64,000 nucleotides of DNA from Branchipolynoe longqiensis (GCA_030323885.1 CM059193.1:57122042-57186041); one strand, 5' to 3'. Numbered from the stretch's first letter, positions 10,324-22,010 are shown. Notes: generated from the sequence alone by a model not told the origin. Numbers and translations are program-made.

Positions 10324-10692
10324 CAAAGCCCCTATAATACTAAGACTGCTCACTCAGCATGTACTGTGTAATCAAAATGATCAAACCCACCACTTGGGGC
10401 GCTGGCTGTTCTCTTGGTTAAACAGGCGCTATATTATGTATAAATGTATATATGAATGTGAAAGATGTGTGATGATGGCAATGCTGATGATGATGTGTAT
10501 TTGTTCAGAGCAATTTCATATTGATGTGTATTCATACTTACCTATCTCATGTATAATATAATTGTATGTGTTTACATGTGAAACACCAACCAGCAGCCAG
10601 GCTGATCCAACCCACCACAAGGTGGCACTGCAAAATTGACATTACCATTGGAGAGATAGGGAGTGAGCCATCTTAGTATTATAGGGTCTTTG
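10324..10692. mobile_element. TIR element M1, copy 2 (MITE) with 7-bp duplication
   Basis: The 369-bp element starts CAAAGCCCCTATAATACTAA and ends in the inverse (GGGTCTTTG), with ATTTCAA directly repeated on both sides (10317-10323 and 10693-10699). The interior is about 90% like copy 1 at 361-734. Confidence 0.8.
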
Positions 10693-10835
10693 ATTTCAAG
10701 GAGAAAGTAATGAAATGATTCCCGCTTTGGGTCATATCGGTAGCTGAGAGGGCCCACCATGCAAACTATGATGTAGGCTGACAGCAGCTAATAGAGAACA
10801 TGAAATATTTGTTGTCGTTTTTATTAAAAGTACTT

Positions 10836-11153
10836 TGGGCGAATCGGTAGAGCCCAGGCCTCCCGTGCGGGATATCGGGAGTTCGATTCCCGATCGAGTC
10901 AAACCAATGATTTACTAAATTGATAATTGTTGCTTCCTGGCTTGGCGCTTGGCATCAATAGGATAGGGCAAGGACTGGTTAGCTCAGTGTCAGGATAATG
11001 TGACTGAGTGGGATATCGGGTCATGATGCTGGTGGCCTAATTTCCCAGGGTGGCAGCACTATAAATTCACCATGAGTGTGCACTGTCACAAGTCAGTACC
11101 CATCCTGATATGACCGTAGATGTTGCCAGGGTGTAAAACTCCAACAACCAACC
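10836..11153 (+). mobile_element. tRNA-derived SINE (family 1a)
   Basis: Head GGGCGAATCGGTAGAGCCCA with B box AGTTCGATTCCC, then the complete body and the tail GATGTTGCCAGGGTGTAAAACTCCAACAACCAACC. One of the better preserved copies. Confidence 0.88.
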
Positions 11154-11290
11154 AATGAAGTGCACCAGACGTGTTGCATACATGTTGTGACCTAGCAGTC
11201 TCACTACGCATGCGCCAGATACAACTTTATGCTGATTTCCACTGGGACATGCCCGAGGCACATTCAAATATATCAAACAAAAACAAACTA

Positions 11291-11483
11291 CAGTAACACC
11301 TCTCTAACCGACCACCTCCAGAGATCGACCACTCCCCTATATTGATTGCTTTATTTGGGTCCCAAACGATCACCCATACAATACCATTGTAATGATGAAA
11401 ACACTCCCTAACCCGACCACTTCCCTACATGAGCCATTTAAAGTCGGTCCCATGGTCGGTCGATTTAGAGAGGTTTTACTCTG
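11291..11483. mobile_element. pogo/Tigger-like MITE
   Basis: The ends are CAGTAACACCTCTCTAACCG and CAGAGTAAAACCTCTCTAAA (reverse complement), the pattern of pogo-like Tc1/mariner termini. TA precedes the left end. The 193-bp interior contains repeated ACCGACCAC-type words. Confidence 0.7.
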
Positions 11484-11550
11484 TGTATATATATATATAT
11501 ATATACACATCTCACCGACCATATTCACGAAACTGAATTAATGATACCAT

Positions 11551-11877
11551 TGTCGTTGCTTAGGATTCTACGTCCTAACAACATCAGGGCGAGTGCCAAA
11601 TTGTGTCAGTGCACACTCGTGGGGCTTTATAGTAATGTACCATTGGGGAAGCAGGCCGCCGACACCATTGGCCCACTATTCCCCTCAGTCAGATTATCTT
11701 GATATTGAGCCAACCAGTCCTTGTCTTTGCCTTACTAATGCCGAGCGCCAGGCTAGGTACTGACAAGAATACATTTTGTAAGTCATTTGTTTGACTCGGC
11801 CGGAATTAGAACCCTCCAACATTATGCATGTGAAGCCAGCGCTCTTACCAATTCGGCCATCCCGTCTGGTGAAATTA
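11551..11877 (-). mobile_element. tRNA-derived SINE (family 1)
   Basis: A diverged copy. The body runs from GTCCTAACAACATC to the head CTTACCAATTCGGCCATCCCGTCTGGTG on the minus strand; the B box region is mutated. Confidence 0.75.
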
Positions 11878-12269
11878 ATGATACCAGCATTGTCAATGAA
11901 CAGTAAGCATTTATTTAGGAATCAGTATACACATTCAAAATGTAAGTTAAGGAAAATAAAATATATATACATTTTATGAAAAAGAAAAATTAGACTAAAA
12001 ACTCAATGAAGAAGATGTGTTGCATTCTCGTTTATAGATTTTTTTTCTAAGGCAACTTTCCTAGTGATTGTGTAAAGGAAATTAAATTAAGAAGAAATAT
12101 GAACAAAAATAAACTTCTTAGCACGAAGGTAGGTCATCTTCAAATTGAAATGATGAACGTTGAATCTCCCAAGGCAATTCAAGACAAGTTCAAGGTCATT
12201 GAAGTTTCCAGGTCTATTGATCACAGAATATTTGCAGTTTTACCGGGAAAGTAAAGCCATGGTTGGCGA

Positions 12270-12345
12270 TGTGCAAACTGTATGGTTGTTGAACCTGCCC
12301 TGTATATGTATATATATGTGTATATAATTATACATACACAGATGT
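12270..12345 (+). mobile_element. SINE family 2, 3' fragment
   Basis: GTATGGTTGTTGAACCTGCCCTGTATATGTA matches the 3' part of the family 2 copy at 46460-46490. Confidence 0.55.
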
Positions 12346-12361
12346 AATATTTACTGGAATG

Positions 12362-12580
12362 CCTGGCCGTCTGAGCCCCAGAAATAACACTCACTCTTCC
12401 CAGGTGCGTTCTGACCAACTGTCTGTCAGTTCACACCTGATGCCCCTCTCCAACAAACTCATAAGCAAGAAAGGGAAGACAAGTCGCGCAAGATTGACAG
12501 TGAAGAAGTTGTGCTTTATTGGCATCAACTCCTGTTCACCTACTAGCGACCTGTCACCCTGACTCCTTACCTTTTGTCCC
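12362..12580 (+). repeat. Dispersed repeat R1, copy 2
   Basis: Same block order as 160-360 (see there), continuing past the shared CACCTACTAG into GCGACCTGTCACCC. Flanking DNA to about 12800 shows no gene. Confidence 0.5.
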
Positions 12581-13069
12581 CACATAGCCTCATTACTCTC
12601 TTTAGTGTGTATAGGAATCAGTGCCTACATCCCATGGGGGGGGGCGGCCTAATAGGGGCTGCTGTCACTCAACCACAGCTGCAGGTGGTCTCCATAATGT
12701 ATGCAGAGAGGCTGGGTGTGCTGGCCCATCGGTCCTGTGGTAACAGGTAGTTGCAGAGAGTTACAATAAATATATATATTATAAATGTCCTTCTCCTCCA
12801 CTTGCACCCTTACTGGTGCATAGAGGGAACATTTCACCAAACATTAACTGTCTCTTATATAGGAATATCTCGTCATAATCTCGGGCACTATGTATTAACA
12901 TATATTTCACATAGCCTAATATGTCACACAGCGAGTGGGGTACCCATTGCTTTTCTATTACATAACCTTGGTCCCCACTCCGTCGCCCGAGGATAATAAT
13001 GCTCTCTGCCAATATATAATTCCGAACCGAAAATCCGTATATTTTTACACAGAGTATGTTCAAAATAAT

Positions 13070-13330
13070 TGCATTGCCTGTATGAATGTACTTGTAAGCA
13101 TTCAATGACTTATGGATGTAAACCGTTTAAAAGACTTATACTTCCAGAGGGACGAGTGTAGTGGTATCCACTGATCTTTCTGGCAAGGAGAAACATAGAC
13201 AGGTGGGCGTATATAGGGTGATACCATCAGGGAGCCTAGGTGGTGTAATGGTTAGCGCACTATCCCTGACTCCAAGAGATGTCCATTTATTTCCTGCCCT
13301 GGGTGCAGTATTTCCCATCTTTATCACCCC
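13070..13330 (+). mobile_element. tRNA-like SINE family 2, diverged copy
   Basis: Contains the family 2 leader (GTAAGCATTCAATGA, AGACTTATACTTCCAGAGGGACGAGTGTAG, AAACATAGACAGGTGGGC) and the tRNA-like head GGAGCCTAGGTGGTGTAATGGTTAGCGCA. The B box is degraded. Confidence 0.65.
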
Positions 13331-13579
13331 ACGGCATATATATTTATCTTTTTATTTATTTGTGGAAGTGAATTTTATTCATATGATGTCATTTATCAGT
13401 GCCACAGCACTGGTCTTCAGGCCATGAGCGATACAGTTATTAAGGTAGAGTCAACAATGATTTTCTAAAGAAAAATTAAAATGCAGATGATACAATAAGT
13501 ATAAGGACATGAGGTACAGTATTTTAGTTTTAATTGCACTTAATTACACTGAATATAAATATACAAAGTGTAGGACTCC

Positions 13580-13659
13580 GGCGGGGGGAGGGGGGCAGGG
13601 GGGGGGGGGGGGGGGTGCATCGGCTACAATCACCGCTCCGTTTGGGTTGGGCGGTGCTG

Positions 13660-13692
<33 letters not shown>
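13580..13692. repeat. Poly-G runs
   Basis: Two G homopolymer-rich tracts (about 13583-13616 and 13660-13689). Homopolymer lengths of this kind are unreliable in assemblies, so open frames across them have no weight. Confidence 0.9.
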
Positions 13693-14028
13693 TCCCCCAA
13701 TGCGTCAGTCAGGAGGAAGTCAAAAACATTGATTCTCTTCCGATCCTTTATACTTGCATAATGCGTTATGCATCACATGTATACATGCATGCATATCCAC
13801 TCATATATCTACACGTGTGATGAGATGAGGGATTGACAGAAAATAGATTATGATATGAGGAGCAGACTTGGCAGGATGTACAACGATGCCATTACTGCCG
13901 CTCTCCTCAGAGTTCATTGTATAATCCATTAGTGCGTACTAGTCTGGAGTGAGTGCTCATTTGGTATTCACCATCCACTGCACACTGACCCTTACTCCAA
14001 GTTAAACTTCCTCACAAAGGTCATGTTG

Positions 14029-14032
<4 letters not shown>

Positions 14033-14061
<29 letters not shown>
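14033..14061. repeat. (TA)n microsatellite
   Basis: About 14 TA units in otherwise AT-rich DNA. 13700-14190 shows no gene. Confidence 0.9.
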
Positions 14062-14067
<6 letters not shown>

Positions 14068-14189
14068 TTCATCGATTTCTTTCAAATATATATTTTTTTG
14101 TTCATATATAATTTTTATTATGTGAGTTTTCGTGTTTTGTATTGGCGCTAGTCCACCCCGTAATCACTATCCAATGATATGATTGTTTT

Positions 14190-14268
14190 ACCGATTGGGG
14201 TTTAACAGCCTAGCAACATCCACATTCAGATCGGCATGGCTACCAATTGGTGCATCACTGTAACCGTA
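14190..14268 (-). mobile_element. SINE family 1 tail fragment
   Basis: GGGGTTTAACAGCCTAGCAACATCCACATTCAGATCGGCATGGCTACC is the diverged family 1 tail region. Confidence 0.5.
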
Positions 14269-14385
14269 ACCACAACCGTAACTATAACTGTAACTGTAGC
14301 CGTAGCTGTAACCTTAATTGTAAACGCAACTCTAACTGTAACTGTAACCATAACTGCTACCGTGACTGTAACTGCAACCATTAGG
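14262..14385. repeat. (AACTGT)n-like hexamer repeat
   Basis: About 20 imperfect units of AACTGT/AACCGT/AACCAT form a short hexamer array. It is not the canonical telomere repeat. Confidence 0.85.
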
Positions 14386-14424
14386 TGCTAGCTGAAGCCA
14401 GCCAGCCCTGTTATTGACACACAT

Positions 14425-14758
14425 GGTTGGCTGATTGTTGGAGTTTTACATTCTGGCAACATCTAAGGTCATATCAGGAAGGGTAGCGACTTGTGACAGT
14501 GCACACTCATGGGAACTTTATAGTGCTGCCTCACTGGGAGACCAGGCCGCCAGCACCATGACCTGATATCCCACTCAGTCACATTATCCTGACACTGAGC
14601 GCGTGTGTCCTTGCCCTATCCTAATAATGCCGAGCGCCTGGCTAGGAGGCGACAAGTATCAATTTTGTAAGTCATTGGTTTGACTCGACTGGGAACCGAA
14701 CTGTTGACCTTCCGCATGCAATGCCCGCGCTCTACCGATTAGACAATCGCACCTGGTG
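14425..14758 (-). mobile_element. tRNA-derived SINE (family 1a)
   Basis: A full-length copy from GGTTGGCTGATTGTTGGAGTTTTAC to the head CTCTACCGATTAGACAATCGCACCTGGTG on the minus strand. Confidence 0.88.
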
Positions 14759-14970
14759 ACACACGTGTGAATATGGCTGGAATGAGGATAGTGCAACATG
14801 TTCGCCTTATGAAGACCAGCATTGAAAACAAGCCATAATACCCAGGCTTATATGCTATGGACAGTATAAATACAGCCTCAATAAACAAATTTAAAAATAA
14901 ATTAAAAAAATGAAGAGATAATAAACTAGTTTGGTTCTTTGTTGTTGTAGCAACTGATAGCAGCTCACTA

Positions 14971-15024
14971 ATGGTAGCTTTATAGTGCTTCCCCACTGGG
15001 AGACTAGGCTACGAGCACCATGAA
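14971..15024 (-). mobile_element. SINE family 1 internal fragment
   Basis: TTTATAGTGCTTCCCCACTGGGAGACTAGGC...GCACCATGA matches the middle of the body. Confidence 0.6.
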
Positions 15025-15084
15025 TCAACTTCTTAATGCTTACAATTACATACATACAGGCAATGCGCTTACATATATATAATT

Positions 15085-15137
15085 ATATACACACAGGGTA
15101 GGTTCAACAAACATACAGCCTATAGCTTGTACTCGAT
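15085..15137 (-). mobile_element. SINE family 2, 3' fragment at the satellite edge
   Basis: Read on the minus strand: GTACAAGCTATAGGCTGTATGTTTGTTGAACCTACCCTGTGTGTATA, matching 46445-46490. It lies 100 bp before the 100-bp satellite and has the same orientation as the SINE-like part of the satellite unit. Confidence 0.55.
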
Positions 15138-15237
15138 CTTGGATCATGTCAACTAGTCTCATGGCGGTGATGGACATTGAAAATATTATGCCTAGAACAG
15201 GATCTGAAGACACTTCTTGTCATTCCTGGGTTAGCAT

Positions 15238-17923
15238 TCTAACTATAGCACTACCAAGACTCCCTGTTGAACCACCCTAGTCACCTACTTGTCTATGTGG
15301 CTCCTTGCCTGAGAGGTCAATGCAGATTTTCCTTGGCTGCCACTATAGCACTACCTAGATTCCCTGTTGAATGACCCTAGTCACCTACTTGGCTATGTGG
15401 CTCGTTGACTGAGAGGTCAGTGCAGACTTTCCTTGGCTGCCACTATAGCACTACCTAGAATCCCTGTTGAATCACCCTAGTCACCTACTTGTCTATGTGG
15501 CTCCTTGCCTGAGAGGTCAGTGCAGACTTTCCTTGGCTGCCACTATAGCACTACCTAGACTCCCTGTTGAATCACCCTAGTCACCTACTTGTCTATGTGG
15601 CTCCTTGCCTGAGAGGTCAGTGCAGACTTTCCTTGGCTGCCACTAAAGCACTACCTAGACTCCCTGTTGAATCACCCTAGTCACCTACTTGTCTATGTGG
15701 CTCCTTGCCTGAGACGTCAGTGCAGACTTTCCTTGGCTGCCACTATAGCACTACCTAGACTCCCTGTTGAATCACCCTAGTCACCTACTTGTCTATGTGG
15801 CTCCTTGCCTGAGAGTCAGTGCAGACTTTCCTTGGCTGCCACTATAGCACTACCTAGACTCCCTGTTGAATCACCCTAGTCACCTACTTGTCTATGTGGC
15901 TCCTTGCCTGAGAGGTCAGTGCAGACTTTCCTTGGCTGCCACTATAGCACTACCTAGACTCCCTGTTGAATCACCCTAGTCACCTACTTGTCTATGTGGC
16001 TCCTTGCCTGAGAGGTCAGTGCAGACCTCCTTGCTGCACATAGCACTACCTAACTCCTGTTGAATCACCTAGTCACCAACTGTCTATGTGGCTCCTTGCC
16101 TGAGAGGTCAGTGCAGACTTTCCTTGGCTGCCACTATAGCACTACCTAGACTCCCTGTTGAATCACCCTAGTCACCTACTTGTCTATGTGGCTCCTTGCC
16201 TGAGACGTCAGTGCAGACTTTCCTTGGCTGCCACTATAGCACTACCTAGACTCCCTGTTGAATCACCCTAGTCACCTACTTGTCTATGTGGCTCCTTGCC
16301 TGAGAGGTCAGTGCAGACTTTCCTTGGCTGCCACTATAGCACTACCTAGACTCCTTGTTGAATCACGCTAGTCACCAACTTGTCTATGTGGCTCCTTGCC
16401 TGAGAGGTCAGTGCAGACTTTCCTTGGCTGCCACTATAGCACTACCTAGACTCCCTGTTGAATCACCCTAGTCACCTACTTGTCTATGTGGCTCCTTGCC
16501 TGAGAGGTCAGTGCAGACTTCCCTTGGCTGCCACTAAAGCACTAACAAGACTCCCTGTTGAATCACCCTAGTCACCTACTTGTCTATGTGGCTCCTTGCC
16601 TGAGAGGTCAGTGCAGACTTCCCTTGGCTGCCACTAAAGCACTACCTAGACTCCCTGTTGAATCACCCTAGTCACCTACTTGTCTATGTGGCTCCTTGCC
16701 TGAGACGTCAGTGCAGACTTTCCTTGGCTGCCACTATAGCACTACCTATACTCCTTGTTGAATCACCCTAGTCACCTACTTGTCTATGTGGCTCCTTGCC
16801 TGAGAGGTCAGTGCAGACTTCCCTTGGCTGCCACTAAAGCACTAACAAGACTCCCTGTTGAATCACCCTAGTCACCTACTTGTCTATGTGGCTCCTTGCC
16901 TGAGAGGTCAGCAGACTTTCCTTGGCTGCACTATAGCACTACCTAACCTGTTGAATCAACCTAGTCACCACTTGTCTATGTGGCTCTTGCCTGAGAGGCA
17001 GTGCAGACTTTCCTTGGCTGCCACTATAGCACTACCTAGACTCCCTGTTGAATCACCCTAGTCACCTACTTGTCTATGTGGCTCCTTGCCTGAGAGGTCA
17101 GTGCAGACTTTCCTTGGCTGCCACTATAGCACTACCTAGACTCCCTGTTGAATCACCCTAGTCACCTACTTGTCTATGTGGCTCCTTGCCTGAGAGGTCA
17201 GTGCAGACTTCCCTTGGCTGCCACTAAAGCACTACCTAGACTCCCTGTTGAATCACCCTAGTCACCTACTTGTCTATGTGGCTCCTTGCCTGAGAGGTCA
17301 GTGCAGACTTTCCTTGGCTGCCACTATAGCACTACCTAGACTCCCTGTTGAATCACCCTAGTCACCTACTTGTCTATGTGGCTCCTTGCCTGAGACGTCA
17401 GTGCAGACTTTCCTTGGCTGCCACTATAGCACTACCTAGACTCCCTGCTGAATCACCCTAGTCACCTACTTGTCTATGTGGCTCCTTGCCTGAGAGGTCA
17501 GTGCAGACTTCCCTTGGCTGCCACTAAAGCACTAACAAGACTCCCTGTTGAATCACCCTAGTCACCAACTTGTCTATGTGGCTTCTTGCCTGAGAGGTCA
17601 GTGCAGACTTTCCTTGGCTGCCACTATAGCACTACCTAGACTCCCTGTTGAATCACCCTAGTCACCTACTTGTCTATGTGGCTCCTTGCCTGAGACGTCA
17701 GTGCAGACTTTCCTTGGCTGCCACTATAGCACTACCTATACTCCTTGTTGAATCACGCTAGTCACCAACTTGTCTATGTGGCTCCTTGCCTGAGACGTCA
17801 GTGCAGACTTTCCTTGGCTGCCACTATAGCACTACCTATACTCCCTGTTGAATCACCCTAGTCACCTACTTGTCTATGTGGCTCCTTGCCTGAGAGGTCA
17901 GTGCAGACTTTCCTTGTCTGCTC
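15238..17923. repeat. 100-bp satellite array, about 27 units
   Basis: The unit is exactly 100 bp (for example GTCTATGTGG...TGCCTGAGAGGTCAGTGCAG...CACTATAGCACTACCTAGAC). Common variants are ACTAAAGC, CTAACAAGAC and GAGACGTCA. Two stretches, 16021-16075 and 16908-16999, carry many 1-2 base deletions. About 70 bp of each unit aligns to the leader of SINE family 2 (46557-46650) in reverse orientation. No coding role is supported. Confidence 0.95.
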
Positions 17924-18231
17924 ACCGAGCCCTACACTCACCCTACTTTCAAGCGGTAGGCATGAGTGCCTGGGTCTCAGGATTCGAACCAAGAACCTGC
18001 CAATAGACTGACTCATTGATTTGAATGAGACACTTATCTAATTATTGATCAATAAAACTCCCATACTTGTAGTTCCTTTTCATGTCAATTAGTCCCTATG
18101 TGGAGTAGAACCTGGTCCGTTTACACCACTTCCTGCCTCCCCAACTTCTCTCCCCCACCCACATCCCCACAACCCCCTCATCCCTTTTATCACTCTCCCC
18201 ATAATTCTCTCCCAATTGCCTTTCGTCGCCA

Positions 18232-18785
18232 TTCTCGATGTCGGATATCCGGGCACTTTTTGTGCTCACAACACGCGAAGGGTAAAACAGATGCCACTGT
18301 CATAGAGACAACTCTAAAACTACCCTAACGATCACAGGAATTTGTGCTTTTTTGTGCTTTGAAAGCAAATTTCTCTTATATCTATTAAATAGTTCATACC
18401 TTTCTCTACAATTTCACATTCAGCTTTTTTTTTTATCAGCCAATTGGAAGTTCTTGAATTTATTTTGGAAAAATAGTTTTTGAGGTTGTGATCCAGCAGT
18501 GCTAGCACTGGCACTGACACTCAGAATATCCCAACTTTCAATATCATCTCTGTTTTTAATCCTTTCAGAGAAAATGTCTCTTATATTAAATTAAAAACTT
18601 CAGATCTTCCTCTTAAATTGCGCATTAAGATCTTTTTAATGGACCCAACGAAAGCTTTTAAATTTATTTTGCAAAAAAAATGCTCCGCATAGACATAACA
18701 TTGCTTCAGTACAAATTACTGCGTTGTTTAACCCTTCGCGAGTAGTTTGACCGGGCTGTGACATCACGCCGACATCGAGAATACC
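18232..18785. mobile_element. Possible TIR element (weak)
   Basis: ATTCTCGATGTCGG...CGCGAAGGGTAAAAC at 18232-18290 is repeated in inverted form at 18735-18785 (GTTTAACCCTTCGCG...CCGACATCGAGAAT). The interior is AT-rich without a frame. The outer ends are not defined. Confidence 0.4.
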
Positions 18786-18834
18786 GCTATTTAGGGATGT
18801 AAATGTGAGTTTGCCCGAGGATCTATTTGGCTGT

Positions 18835-19050
18835 TGGGTTTGTGTTGTGGGGGTGGGGGTGGGTGGGGGGTGGGATGGCTGAGAGTTTTTGTTAGTTCTT
18901 TTTTTCTCTCTCCATTTACCAATCAATATGCATCGAAATGGGGAGGTTTTCCCAATAACTCATTTGGGGAGCTTTTTATGTTACTTCCTGTTGTTTATGC
19001 TCGTGGGGGAGGGAGGTGGGGTGGGGGTGGAGGGGGTGGGGTGCACTTAG
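18835..19050. repeat. G-rich (GGGTG)n tracts
   Basis: Two G-rich tracts (18842-18875 and 19003-19045) with runs of 3-6 G separated by T. No gene seen. Confidence 0.8.
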
Positions 19051-19192
19051 TACCACTATGGAATATATGTTGACTAACTATTGCTCACGCTTACTCAAAT
19101 AACAGTGGCATCAAACACTAAATGTCTTGCACTAATTTGTGTCGAAATGTGTGGAGAGAAAAGTAACACTTTGAAATATGTATATTCTTTTT

Positions 19193-19374
19193 AATTCTGC
19201 CCGCCAGCGCCATGACCCGATTTCCCACTCAGTCACATTATCCTGATAATGTGCTAACCAGTCCTTGTCCTGTGCTAGTAATGCCGAGCACCAGACTAGG
19301 TAAAGTGTCAATTTTATAAGTCATTTGACTCGGCTAGGACTAGAACTCACGAGCTTTCCGGATGGAGGGACTAA
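19193..19374 (-). mobile_element. SINE family 1, 5'-half copy
   Basis: The body from CGCCAGCGCCATGACCCGATTTCCC to a degraded head (GGACTAGAACTCACGAGC). The tail half is missing. Confidence 0.75.
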
Positions 19375-19654
19375 TAAGAACTTGTTAATTGTCCATATGC
19401 AATACAGTAGTACCCGAATAGAGTGGTTCTAGATTCTGCCGATAGATGTCACCAGCTTAACTGGCGGGGGTTTATTGAAAGATATTTCTTAATATGTACA
19501 TATATATATATATATATGTATGCAGGTATTGCAGGTATAGCAATACCTCAGGGAGTTTAACGCCCCTGCCCTGTAGAGTTGTAAACCACTCCCTTGTGGT
19601 ACAGGTTCTTGAGAGAACCGAAGGCTAAGGGAGGAAACCCTAAACAGAAAACCA

Positions 19655-19890
19655 TGTCACTTTGGCAGCATTAAGGGTGGTTGATGTATGAACTCCCAAC
19701 ATCTCCCGACCAGCCACTGCAGGGACAAATACTTTTGCGCCTGTCTTGACATGTTCTTGCCGGTGTGAAACCTCTATTTGCTCCCCAAGAGAGTGCCGCT
19801 GGTAACTTGCAAAAGCCAGCAGCACTTCAACACTTTTGCAGGCAGCTTTTATGAAAAACCTGAAGCTGTGAGACCGACAGCATGATGATG
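19655..19890 (+). mobile_element. CAT-tailed retroposon R3, copy 1
   Basis: Shares CCGACCAGCCACTGCAGGG, TTTGCGCCTGTCTTG, TCTATTTGCTCCC, GAGAGTGCCGCTGGT and CAACACTTTTGCAGGCAGCT with 45116-45356 and (inverted) 59742-59940. It ends in an (ATG)n tail. Confidence 0.75.
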
Positions 19891-19904
19891 ATGATATATT
19901 TTTA

Positions 19905-20140
19905 CATTAATTGATTAAGCAGAGGAAATTTCAATCGCAGACAATTGGTCTTCCTTATTCAACTGCTCTCTTCTCTATCCTAGTAATGCAGAGTGCCAGG
20001 CTATGTAGTGACAAATATACATTTTTAAGCCATCGCTTTGACTCAGCCAGGATTTGAACAAGATGAGTTCCAATCTCATGACCTGTCATTTACGGAAAGT
20101 GGACAGTCAACTCATTCGGCAGCTTTCGGCGATCATGGCT
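19905..20140 (-). mobile_element. SINE family 1, variant body
   Basis: The same variant as 62236-62457: AGACAATTGGTCTTCC..ATTC replaces the usual 3' body, then the common CTATCCTAGTAATGC...CCAGG segment and a tRNA-like head follow. Evidence of SINE body exchange. Confidence 0.65.
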
Positions 20141-20458
20141 GGGTGATTTTAGCATGTACCTATTAAGTGAATATTCGATATATCTTAACAAAATATTAAA
20201 AAATCTAGAAACATTAACCATGGCATTGCAATTCGAACTACTAAGAATATCCCTAGCAGATGAGAAGCGTCATTAGGGCCGACTACCACTAATAGTCACA
20301 GATTGACTACAGTTAGCCTCAGTATTGATTGGGCCATAAACTACTCACAGCGAATCGATTGTTACAAAATAGATCAACCATGAAGACAATGATAATTCGG
20401 ATTAAATAAACCTGTATTGGTTATGTTACTTCCCGTTTATGTAATGTGTGTAGAACAT

Positions 20459-20782
20459 GGTTGGCTGGTTGTTGGAAGTTTACGTTCTGGCAATATCTAA
20501 GGGCAGGTAACGACTTGTGACATTTCACACTCATGGTGACTTTATAGTGCTGCCCCACTGGGAAATCATGCTGCCGGCACCATGACACGATATCCCACTC
20601 AGTCATATTATCCGGATATGGATCTATCCAGTCTTTGCCCAATCCTATTAACGCTGAGCCCCAGACTAGGAAACGACAAGTACCAATTTTATAAGTCATT
20701 GGTTTGATTAGACCGGGAACCAAAATCCCAACCTTCCGCATGCGAGGGCCCCGTTCTACCAATTCGGCCAGCGCGCCCGGTG
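20459..20782 (-). mobile_element. tRNA-derived SINE (family 1a)
   Basis: From GGTTGGCTGGTTGTTGGAAG to the head TTCTACCAATTCGGCCAGCGCGCCCGGTG; full length, moderately diverged. Confidence 0.85.
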
Positions 20783-20934
20783 TGGATGGAACAAGTTATA
20801 CAAATTGCAATACATAAATGCATATAACAGGACATTAACCCTACGACCACTGGACAATAACCACTAACTATTGGTAGGCTAGTAGTCCGTTGTGAGCCCC
20901 ACTACCACATGGTGGCATTCTCGACTGCGCTGAC

Positions 20935-22010
20935 CTTTGCTGATAAGAATTATCGGCAGGTAGCAGCACGCTCGCACAGACAGTCCGGGCGGTGGACTGC
21001 TCCACCAATGGCTAGCCACCACCCTGTAATGGGGCTGTCACACTATGACGTTTCGGGCCAACGCGTGTCGACATGTTGCGTTTTTGGTCGAAACGTCGGT
21101 ACACGTCGGGACACGTTATCGGCGCGTTACGGGCGTGTCGGTACACGTCGGGACACGTCGGGACACGTTGAGTGATAGCAACGTGTGTACCGACACATCG
21201 GCGCCCGTTGTAGCGCGTCGGGTCGCACCGATTGTTTTGTGCTTGCACAAAACTGTCGGTGCGCAGCGACGCGCTCCAACGGGTTGGAGGGCGCATTACG
21301 GACGCGTTACCAACATGTCAATACACGTTGCCGGCATGCCGGCGGAATGCTGGCAGAACGCTGATCAACGTCGATTAATGTTGGCCTTTTTTTCGCCAAA
21401 CTGCGACCATTCCGTCGGCGTGTCTGCAACGTCCCATCGACGGGTAGTGGGCGCGCCATTGGCATTGCTCCAGCGTTTCTCGGCGCGTTGGACATGTTGC
21501 CGGCGTGCCTGGACGCGTTGGCGGCGGGTGTGGACATGCTGCCGGCGCATCCTGATGTGTTGGTGGCGGGTATATACGCGTTGACACGCTACTAACACGA
21601 CACCAACGCGCCACCCCCACACCGTCAACGCGCCGACAGCGCGCCGACAACACACTGGGAACCCGCTGGCGGGACATTGACATGTTGTTCCGCCGCATGT
21701 CGAAACCCATTGGCCGCGCACCAAAAACACGCCACTAACACGCTGTAACCCGTCAAACTTTCTCCCACAGCGCTGAAAAGTTGGACGTGTCTCGAGCCCT
21801 AGCAAATATCTTGCGCGTTTGTGGCGTACCGGGGGAAACGTCGTAGTGTGACAGCACCATTACATGCGACCCAGCTGAGAAGCGAGAGGTCACTTCTATT
21901 TTAACCTTGATAGAATAAACTGGGAACGAACCCCATGTTTGAAGCAACTGTAGCATGACCTTGTTATTCCGCAGACAGAGTAGAATGTGGGCCATCACAG
22001 TAGTCTATTA
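20935..22010 (+). repeat. Dispersed repeat R6, interrupted by MITE-B
   Basis: 20935-21026 plus 21860-22010 match 23996-24200 in order (GATAAGAATTA, CAGGTAGCAGCA, GGCCACC.CCCTG, TTACRYGCKACCCAGCTG, GTGACAGGTCACTTCT-like, AATAAAC). The Harbinger-type element sits at a TTA found in the unfilled copy (24087-24089). Confidence 0.65.
21030..21859. mobile_element. Harbinger-type MITE-B (830 bp) with CACGTCGGG arrays
   Basis: Ends TGGGGCTGTCACACTA / TGGTGCTGTCACACTA, flanked by TAA on the left and TTA on the right. The interior is almost entirely variants of ACACGTCGGG, GACGTTTCGG, CGCGTTGG and GGCGGGTGTGG, inverted between the two halves. No real frame. See 3935-9115 for the autonomous relative. 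Confidence 0.85.

Noticed and set aside
14262..14385. Interstitial telomere repeat
   Set aside because: The hexamer is AACTGT-like and irregular, not TTAGGG or a known variant.
15238..17923. CRISPR-like regularly repeated array
   Set aside because: No unique spacers; the whole 100-bp unit repeats, and the DNA is eukaryotic.
20421..20762. 113-residue minus-strand frame
   Set aside because: Lies entirely in a SINE; similar frames occur in other SINE copies with different stops.
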